DNA from: Deltaproteobacteria bacterium
GTDB lineage: Bacteria; UBA10199; SBBF01
Direction: 5' to 3'
Length of the DNA: 9,655 nucleotides
Assembly (NCBI GenBank): GCA_016207765.1
Contig: JACQOY010000201.1
Coordinates: 1-9,655 of the forward strand
Below the pieces are notes generated by a model, which saw only the letters and a program-made list of their open reading frames with translations, searched no databases and had not been told where the DNA came from. Of this stretch, positions 5,148-9,655 are shown piece by piece. Position 1 is the stretch's first letter, and each line of letters opens with the position of its first letter. Position numbers and translations under genes: made by a program.

Positions 5148-6854
5148 ATGGAAGACAAAAGTCTCGGTCAAATCCTGCTCGAAAACACGCCGCTTACCCC
5201 TCAACAACTTGAAGAAGCCCTTGTTGTCCAGAGGGAAAAAGGGGCCAAGTTGGGGGAGGCGTTGGTGCAACTCCGTTTTTTAAGGCCACAGGACATCACC
5301 AAGGCCCTCTCTATCCAGATGGGAATTCCCTACGTTGCTGAAATCGCCCCCGATCAAATCCCCACCGATCTGATCAGCAAAGTTCCCATCAACTTCGCCA
5401 AAAAAAACGAAATTCTCCCTATCCGGAAAGAAGACGGTCATATCGTGGTGGCCATGGCCGATCCGGTAAACCACTGGGCGCTGGACGATCTTAATCTCCT
5501 GTTTGAACAACCGGTAAAACCGGTTATTGGCGGGACCCAGCAGATCATGGATGCCATCAACGCCTGCTACAACCGGCAGGCAGGGACCGATCAGGGAGTG
5601 ATGAGCGATCTGGGTGAAGAGGGGCTCGACATGACCGAGAACCTGGATGAAGTCCAGGACCTTCTGGAATCGGATGACGAGGCGCCGATCATCCGGCTGG
5701 TCAACCAGCTGATGTTTCGGGCGGTCAAGCAAAAGGCCTCCGATATCCACATCGAGCCGTTTGAAAAGGAGCTGATTGTCCGCTTCCGGGTGGACGGTGT
5801 CCTCTACGACATCATGCATCCCCCCAAAAAGGCGCAGAACAGCATCCTCTCGCGCATCAAGATCATGGCCAACCTGAACATCGCCGAAAAACGGCTTCCA
5901 CAGGACGGCCGGATCCGCATCAAGGTGGCCGGCAAAGACATCGATATCCGCGTTTCATCGCTTCCCACGTCATTTGGCGAAAGTGTCGTCATGCGTCTTT
6001 TGGACAGAAGCAAGGTTCTTTTGAATCTCGACAATGTCGGGCTTGAAGGGGAGAATCTGAAAAGCATCCGTGAATTGATTCATCACTCCCACGGGATTAT
6101 TCTGGTCACGGGACCGACCGGTTCCGGAAAAACAACCACCCTCTACGCCGCGCTCACCGAAATCAACGCTCCCGACGTGAAAATCATCACCTGCGAAGAC
6201 CCGGTCGAATACCAGCTTGAGGGAATTAACCAGTCGCAGGTGAATGCCAAAATCGATCTCACTTTTGCCAACCAGCTCAGGGCCATCCTCCGCCAAGACC
6301 CCGATGTCATCATGATCGGCGAAATCCGAGACAAGGAAACGGCCGAGATAGCGGTCCAAGCCTCGCTTACCGGGCATTTGGTCATCTCCACCCTTCATAC
6401 AAACGATTCCGCCTCCTCCGCCACGCGATTGATCGACATGGGGGTGGAGCCGTTCCTTATCGCCAGTTCGCTGATCGGCATTGTCGCCCAACGCCTGGTA
6501 AGGACTGTTTGCAAGGAATGCGCCGAATCATACGAGCCGAGCGATTTCGAGCTCGAACAACTGGATATTAGCCGCGAGACGATCGCCGGCAAAAAAATCT
6601 ACCGGGCGAGGGGGTGCGCTACCTGTCAAAACACCGGTTATTCGGGACGGGCGGGGGTGCACGAAATCCTTCTCGTTGACGACGAAATCCGGGGGATGAT
6701 CACCAAATCGATCGACGCCATCACCATCAAAAAGGCGGCGATGAACAAGGGGATGTTAAGTCTCCGCGAGGCCGGGATTCAACTCATTCTTCAGGGAAAG
6801 ACAACCGTCGAAGAGGTGCTGGCGTTGACGCAGGAAGATACTGTTAGAGCCTAA
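5148..6854 (+). CDS. gspE: Type II secretion ATPase GspE
   Basis: A 568-residue cytoplasmic hexameric ATPase. The N-terminal T2SSE_N/MshEN-type domain (about 1-145) starts L-G-Q-I-L-L-E and includes L-R-P-Q-D-I-T-K-A-L. The N2E domain begins near 179 (A-P-I-I-R-L-V-N-Q-L-M, then K-A-S-D-I-H-I-E-P). The catalytic domain has Walker A G-P-T-G-S-G-K-T at 322-329, Walker B D-P-D-V-I-M-I-G-E-I-R-D at 384-395 and the His box L-V-I-S-T-L-H-T-N-D near 410-419. Four cysteines in two CxxC pairs (455/458 and 490/493) form the zinc-binding module of GspE. The frame is open upstream to 4761, but the ATG at 5148 is chosen because the conserved N-terminus begins there and a strong Shine-Dalgarno precedes it. 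All key motifs are intact. PilB-type ATPases are related, but the gsp context and the CxxC module fit GspE. Confidence 0.96.
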   Translation: MEDKSLGQILLENTPLTPQQLEEALVVQREKGAKLGEALVQLRFLRPQDITKALSIQMGIPYVAEIAPDQIPTDLISKVPINFAKKNEILPIRKEDGHIVVAMADPVNHWALDDLNLLFEQPVKPVIGGTQQIMDAINACYNRQAGTDQGVMSDLGEEGLDMTENLDEVQDLLESDDEAPIIRLVNQLMFRAVKQKASDIHIEPFEKELIVRFRVDGVLYDIMHPPKKAQNSILSRIKIMANLNIAEKRLPQDGRIRIKVAGKDIDIRVSSLPTSFGESVVMRLLDRSKVLLNLDNVGLEGENLKSIRELIHHSHGIILVTGPTGSGKTTTLYAALTEINAPDVKIITCEDPVEYQLEGINQSQVNAKIDLTFANQLRAILRQDPDVIMIGEIRDKETAEIAVQASLTGHLVISTLHTNDSASSATRLIDMGVEPFLIASSLIGIVAQRLVRTVCKECAESYEPSDFELEQLDISRETIAGKKIYRARGCATCQNTGYSGRAGVHEILLVDDEIRGMITKSIDAITIKKAAMNKGMLSLREAGIQLILQGKTTVEEVLALTQEDTVRA

Positions 6855-6858
6855 TTAT

Positions 6859-6928
6859 AGGGGGGCTCGCGTCGCCCCCTCCGCCGGCAAAGCCGTCGGA
6901 GCCTCCCCCTCACCGCCGCTTAAGCGGC
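6859..6928 (+). repeat. Three-hairpin cluster between gspE and gspF
   Basis: Hairpin 1: AGGGGG (6859-6864) with CCCCCT (6875-6880). Hairpin 2: 6880-6900, two 9-base arms with one mismatch around an AAA loop (TCCGCCGGC and GCCGTCGGA). Hairpin 3: the perfect palindrome GCCGCTTAAGCGGC (6915-6928). Together they fill the 91-base gap. No T-run follows any of them, and gspF is clearly part of the operon, so they look like processing or stability structures or an inserted repeat rather than a terminator. Confidence 0.65.
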
Positions 6929-6945
6929 TGGTTATTTATAAATAG

Positions 6946-8163
6946 ATGCCTGTCTTTGCCTACAAAGGAATCGATGCGCGGGGAAAGCAGGTTTCCGGCG
7001 TTGTCGATTCGGAAAACGATCGCGCGGCCCGTCTCAAGCTGAGAAGGTCGGGTATTTTCACCTCCGAAATCTATGTCGAGGGGAGCCGAAAGGGTTTCAG
7101 TTTTGGCGGCAAAGAGGGGCCGGCCTTTCTTCAACGGGTAAAAACAAAGGAACTGGCCCACATGACCCGCCAGCTGGCGACCTTGTTGGGGGCCAACATT
7201 CCGCTGGTCGATGCCCTGGGCGCCCTTGCCGACCAGATTGAAAATCCGCTTCTTAAAAAATCGGTTTCCCAGATCAAGGACAAAGTCAAGGAAGGGACGC
7301 GTCTGGCCGATGCCATGAAGGCCTTCCCGAAAATTTACAACGACCTGTATATTCACATGATCCGCGCGGGCGAGGCCTCGGGGGCTCTGGAGGCGGTGTT
7401 GGGGAGGCTTGCCGACTTTACCGAATATCAGGCCATGCTCAAGAGCAAGGTGACCGGGGCCATGATGTATCCGGTGATTATGGGGGTGGTGGGGATGGCG
7501 CTGATGCTCTTTCTCTTGATCAGCGTCGTTCCCAAGATCGTTTCGATCTTTGAAGACTCCGAGGCGATATTGCCTCTTCCGACGCGGATTCTCATGGCCG
7601 TCTCGTCATTTGCGCAGAACTACTGGTGGCTGATTATTCTCAGCATGGCTCTTGCCGTTTATCTGTACCGCCGCTACGCCAAGACCGCCAAAGGGCGGAT
7701 GAAAATCGACAAACTGTCGCTCAAGGCCCCCATCTTTGGCGAGCTTTTCCGCAAGATCGCCCTTTCCCGTTTTTCCCGGACCCTCTCCACCCTCCTTCGG
7801 AGCGGCGTGCAACTTTTACAGGCACTTGATATTGTGAAAAACGTTGTCAACAACATGGTTCTAAACGAGGCGATCAACAACACCCAACACAGCGTGAAAG
7901 AGGGGGAGTCGATCGCCGAACCGCTAAAGAGGAGCGGCCAGTTTCCCCCCATGGTGATTCACATGATTGCCGTGGGGGAAAAGACCGGCGGGCTCGAAAC
8001 CATGCTCGAAAAGGTGGCCGACACCTTCGATACCGAGGTGGATACCACCGTTTCCACCATGACCACCCTTTTGGAACCGCTCATGATTCTGGTTATGGGG
8101 GGGGTGGTGTCATTTATTGTGTTGTCAATTCTGCTTCCGATCCTTAAAATGTCCGAACTCTGA
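6946..8163 (+). CDS. gspF: Type II secretion inner-membrane platform protein GspF
   Basis: A 405-residue polytopic protein of the usual family length. It starts with the canonical M-P-V-F-A-Y-K-G. There are two repeated GspF/T2SSF helical domains (about 68-190 and 270-393); each carries the R-Q-L-A-T-L-L / R-T-L-S-T-L-L-R-S-G-V type helix and the A-G-E-A-S-G-A-L / V-G-E-K-T-G-G-L motif. Membrane helices lie at about 172-195, 223-241 and 377-400. In the family GspF couples the GspE ATPase to pseudopilin assembly and contacts GspL. An in-frame TAG directly precedes the ATG, which fixes the start region, and no Shine-Dalgarno is visible. An 8-base poly-G tract (8097-8104) lies in the last membrane helix. 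Confidence 0.96.
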   Translation: MPVFAYKGIDARGKQVSGVVDSENDRAARLKLRRSGIFTSEIYVEGSRKGFSFGGKEGPAFLQRVKTKELAHMTRQLATLLGANIPLVDALGALADQIENPLLKKSVSQIKDKVKEGTRLADAMKAFPKIYNDLYIHMIRAGEASGALEAVLGRLADFTEYQAMLKSKVTGAMMYPVIMGVVGMALMLFLLISVVPKIVSIFEDSEAILPLPTRILMAVSSFAQNYWWLIILSMALAVYLYRRYAKTAKGRMKIDKLSLKAPIFGELFRKIALSRFSRTLSTLLRSGVQLLQALDIVKNVVNNMVLNEAINNTQHSVKEGESIAEPLKRSGQFPPMVIHMIAVGEKTGGLETMLEKVADTFDTEVDTTVSTMTTLLEPLMILVMGGVVSFIVLSILLPILKMSEL

Positions 8164-8168
8164 CAAAT

Positions 8169-8175
8169 GGGAGGA
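8169..8175 (+). promoter_or_regulatory. Ribosome binding site of gspG
   Basis: GGGAGGA lies three bases before the ATG at 8179 if the full run is counted, and GGAGG ends five bases before it. The ATG at 8167 overlaps the same run and has nothing comparable upstream, so the site decides the start. Confidence 0.7.
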
Positions 8176-8178
8176 ACT

Positions 8179-8625
8179 ATGTTAAAACGATTGTTCAAAA
8201 ATGAAGCGGGCATGACGCTGATTGAAATCATGGTGGTGGTGGCCATTATTGCCGGCATTACCGGCCTTATCGCCGTAAACGTGATCGGCCGGAAGGAAAA
8301 GGCCAATATCGACCTCACCAAAACCCAGATATCCAACGTGATGAACGCCCTCGATCAGTACAAACTCGACAACCACGCTTATCCCTCCACCGAACAAGGC
8401 CTGGATGCCCTTGTGGAACAGCCGAGCACCGGCAGGGTTCCCGAAAATTATCCGGAAGACGGATACCTGAAAAAAGTGCCGAAAGACGGATGGGGCACCG
8501 AGTTCGGCTACGCCAGCCCGGGCACGCACGGCAACAAGGTGGAAATCTGGTCCGGCGGGCCCGATGGCGAAGAGGGGACCGAGGATGACATCAACAGCTG
8601 GGACGACGAAGACAAGGAAGAGTAG
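8179..8625 (+). CDS. gspG: Type II secretion major pseudopilin GspG
   Basis: A 148-residue prepilin. An 11-residue basic leader (M-L-K-R-L-F-K-N-E-A-G) is followed by the cleavage motif G|M-T-L-I-E, with Glu at +5 as needed for assembly. The mature N-terminal residue is Met rather than the commoner Phe. The hydrophobic helix covers about 12-36. The GspG globular signature is present: Y-K-L-D-N-H-A-Y-P-S-T-E-Q-G-L-D-A-L (near 63-80), then K-V-P-K-D-G-W-G. The G-G-P-D-G-E-E-G-T-E-D-D-I-N-S-W segment near the end is the usual calcium-site loop. An acidic tail D-D-E-D-K-E-E ends it. It needs a GspO prepilin peptidase encoded elsewhere. It follows gspF by 15 bases, the only junction of the operon without a palindromic element. 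Confidence 0.96.
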   Translation: MLKRLFKNEAGMTLIEIMVVVAIIAGITGLIAVNVIGRKEKANIDLTKTQISNVMNALDQYKLDNHAYPSTEQGLDALVEQPSTGRVPENYPEDGYLKKVPKDGWGTEFGYASPGTHGNKVEIWSGGPDGEEGTEDDINSWDDEDKEE

Positions 8626-9394
8626 AATTCATTTCAAAACCCCTATTCAAAGTGGACGAGCGGGTGACGCCTTCAGTGTGGCTCCCGATCGCGCCGCAGT
8701 CCGCCAGGCAGTATTGGCGGACGAGGACGAGCGGGATACCTGCAGGCGGCAGGACCCGCGAGAGCTTGAGGCTAATCAAGAGGGTTTTAACCTCATCGAA
8801 CTGCTGGTGGTGATCGCTATTGCGGCGACGATGATGGCGCTTGCCGTAAGTTTTGTCGGCGGTTCCTTTCGCGTTCAGGTCAAAAAAGAGGCCTCCCACT
8901 TAATCGGCACCATTCGTTATCTCTACAATCAGGCCGCCGTCAAAAACATGTCCTACCGGATTGTCTTCGATCTCGAAAACCAGGCCTACTGGATCGAATC
9001 GAGCGAGAATCCTTTTTACCTGACCACCGGGGCTGAAGACGAGGCCGCCGCCAAAAAGATCAAAAAAGAGGAGAAAGAAACGGAGACGGGTGGGGAAGAG
9101 GAGCCGATCCCCGCGTTTAGCACGGCCGTAGAGGAAGAGGAAGGGTTCAAAAAGGTGGTATTCGACAAGGAGGTCCGTATTCGCGACGTTTATGTGGCGC
9201 ATCAGGAGGGGCTTGTTACCGAGGGCCAGGCCTCTCTTTACTTTTTTCCGAACGGAATGACCGAGCTGGCCGTTATCCATTTATCGGATGAGGAGCAGGA
9301 ATCGAATATGTCCATTATTGTGAATCCGTTGACGGGGCGGTGCAAGGTAAAGACGGGGTATATTGATTATGAAACGATGGAGGCAGAAGAATAA
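8585..9394 (+). CDS. gspH: Minor pseudopilin GspH (start uncertain)
   Basis: The prepilin motif E-G|F-N-L-I-E-L-L-V-V is encoded at about 8780-8810, with Glu at +5, followed by a hydrophobic helix and a GspH-type globular domain (H-L-I-G-T-I-R-Y-L-Y-N-Q-A, then R-I-V-F-D-L). A charged Lys/Glu-rich insert lies at about 9040-9110. The start is unclear. The ATG at 8585 has AGAGG nine bases upstream but overlaps gspG by 41 bases and gives a 67-residue leader. The ATG at 8564 gives 74 residues. GTG at 8678 or TTG at 8714 would give leaders of 36 or 24 residues but have weak ribosome sites. Normal pseudopilin leaders are far shorter than 67. The extra length coincides with a palindromic cluster. 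GspH is a tip-complex subunit in the family. The assignment as GspH rests on order after gspG and weak domain similarity. Confidence 0.82.
   Translation: MTSTAGTTKTRKSRIHFKTPIQSGRAGDAFSVAPDRAAVRQAVLADEDERDTCRRQDPRELEANQEGFNLIELLVVIAIAATMMALAVSFVGGSFRVQVKKEASHLIGTIRYLYNQAAVKNMSYRIVFDLENQAYWIESSENPFYLTTGAEDEAAAKKIKKEEKETETGGEEEPIPAFSTAVEEEEGFKKVVFDKEVRIRDVYVAHQEGLVTEGQASLYFFPNGMTELAVIHLSDEEQESNMSIIVNPLTGRCKVKTGYIDYETMEAEE
8654..8759 (+). repeat. Palindromic cluster inside the 5' part of gspH
   Basis: GGACGAGCGGG occurs twice as a direct repeat (8654-8664 and 8725-8735). GTCCGCCA (8699-8706) and TGGCGGAC (8715-8722) form a perfect 8-base hairpin with an 8-base loop. A second hairpin pairs GCGGG (8731-8735) with CCCGC (8755-8759) and, inside it, CCTGC (8739-8743) with GCAGG (8749-8753). 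It has no clear similarity to the repeat in gspD and gspI. No stop interrupts the gspH frame. Confidence 0.65.
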
Positions 9395-9655
9395 ACAAAG
9401 GGAATCCTATTGGCGAAGCCTCAACCAAAGAGAGACCCTTTGTCTTCGCGATTTTCGCAAGCCGCTCCGAATTGGACTGTCTCGTCGGTGGATGGGACCG
9501 GCGGGAACGAAAATCGCTTCGTCAAAGGGCCTCTCTTTGGTTGTTGTCAGTTGTCGCGAGTTTGGATTTAGTTTGTTGGAAATCCTCATCGCCGTGGCGA
9601 TTTTGGCGGCGTCGTTTACCGCCCTTCTGGCGAGCCAGGGGAGTTCGTTCTTGTC
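9369..9655 (+). CDS. gspI: Minor pseudopilin GspI, partial (C-terminus beyond the right edge)
   Basis: The frame is open from the ATG at 9369, overlapping the gspH end by 26 bases, to the window edge. It encodes a prepilin motif F-G|F-S-L-L-E-I-L-I-A-V-A-I-L with Glu at +5, then A-A-S-F-T-A-L-L, typical of GspI. From this ATG the leader is 66 residues long, most of it encoded by repeat copy B and fragment C. Two later starts are possible. ATG at 9492 gives a 25-residue leader. TTG at 9537 has AAAGGG seven bases upstream and gives a normal 10-residue leader (M-V-V-V-S-C-R-E-F-G). In the family, GspI forms the pseudopilus tip with GspJ and GspK. The identity rests on position after gspH and the motif, as the globular domain is missing. 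Confidence 0.8.
   Translation, partial: MKRWRQKNKQRESYWRSLNQRETLCLRDFRKPLRIGLSRRWMGPAGTKIASSKGLSLVVVSCREFGFSLLEILIAVAILAASFTALLASQGSSFL
9393..9419 (+). repeat. Fragment C, left end of the 122 bp palindromic repeat
   Basis: These 27 bases match the left end of copy A (from 2325) at 23 of 27 positions by hand alignment. The fragment stops four bases before the full copy B, so the two lie nearly back to back at the gspH-gspI junction. It is in the same orientation as copy A. Confidence 0.7.
9423..9542 (-). repeat. 120 bp palindromic repeat, copy B, at the 5' end of gspI
   Basis: The ends AACCAAAGAGAG (9423-9434) and CTCTCTTTGGTT (9531-9542) are perfect inverted repeats. Pairing continues inward with a few mismatches through GCGATTTTCG and its complement. 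Its reverse complement matches copy A over its full length, with 18 identical bases at 9497-9514. It contains no stop in the gspI frame and no gene of its own. Confidence 0.9.

Noticed and set aside
6859..6928. Intrinsic terminator between gspE and gspF
   Set aside because: GC-rich stems are present but no T-run follows, and gspF must be co-expressed with gspE.
8167..8178. Alternative gspG start at ATG 8167
   Set aside because: It lies over the Shine-Dalgarno of the ATG at 8179 and would only add M-G-G-T to the leader.

Overview
The window holds the start of a general (type II) secretion system operon in the order gspC-gspD-gspE-gspF-gspG-gspH-gspI, all on the + strand. Upstream on the - strand are a TetR/AcrR-family regulator, divergent from gspC, and a Phd/YefM-VapC type toxin-antitoxin pair whose toxin runs off the left edge. 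gspI runs off the right edge, so gspJ, K, L and M, if present, lie outside. The diderm secretion genes, the gene order, the short GspC with a PDZ domain and the moderately GC-rich sequence suggest a deltaproteobacterial-type (Myxococcota/Bdellovibrionota/Desulfobacterota-like) or related uncultivated diderm. That placement is inference; no taxonomic marker gene is present.

Layout: 1-224 VapC-like PIN toxin (partial, -); 226-483 Phd/YefM-like antitoxin (-), with a promoter containing a TGTACA-type palindrome; 619-1206 TetR regulator (-); 1207-1350 divergent intergenic region with candidate operator sites and a perfect TATAAT box; 1351-2307 gspC; 2315-4987 gspD secretin; 5148-6854 gspE ATPase; 6946-8163 gspF platform protein; 8179-8625 gspG major pseudopilin; about 8585-9394 gspH; 9369 to the edge gspI. 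Working as a unit, GspC links the inner-membrane platform to the GspD outer-membrane channel. GspE powers the assembly of the GspG pseudopilus on GspF, and GspH and GspI are minor pseudopilins of the tip.

The most unusual signal is a set of palindromic repeats at almost every gene junction of the operon. A roughly 120 bp imperfect palindrome occurs twice (2324-2445 and, in the opposite orientation, 9423-9542), plus a 27 bp fragment (9393-9419). The first full copy lies inside the open 5' end of gspD and the second inside that of gspI. In gspD there is no usual in-frame start codon between the repeat and the hydrophobic core of the signal peptide, so the repeat must be translated if GspD is to be exported; its right arm even supplies the basic start of the signal peptide. 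This resembles in principle the in-frame Rickettsia palindromic elements, but the family here is one I do not recognise. A different 93 bp palindrome before gspE carries that gene's Shine-Dalgarno sequence inside a hairpin. Hairpin clusters of other kinds separate gspE from gspF and gspG from gspH. Only the gspF-gspG junction is plain.

Other points of interest are 8-9 base poly-G tracts in gspC and gspF (one could fuse gspC to gspD after a single-base slip) and apparently leaderless starts for gspC and the antitoxin.
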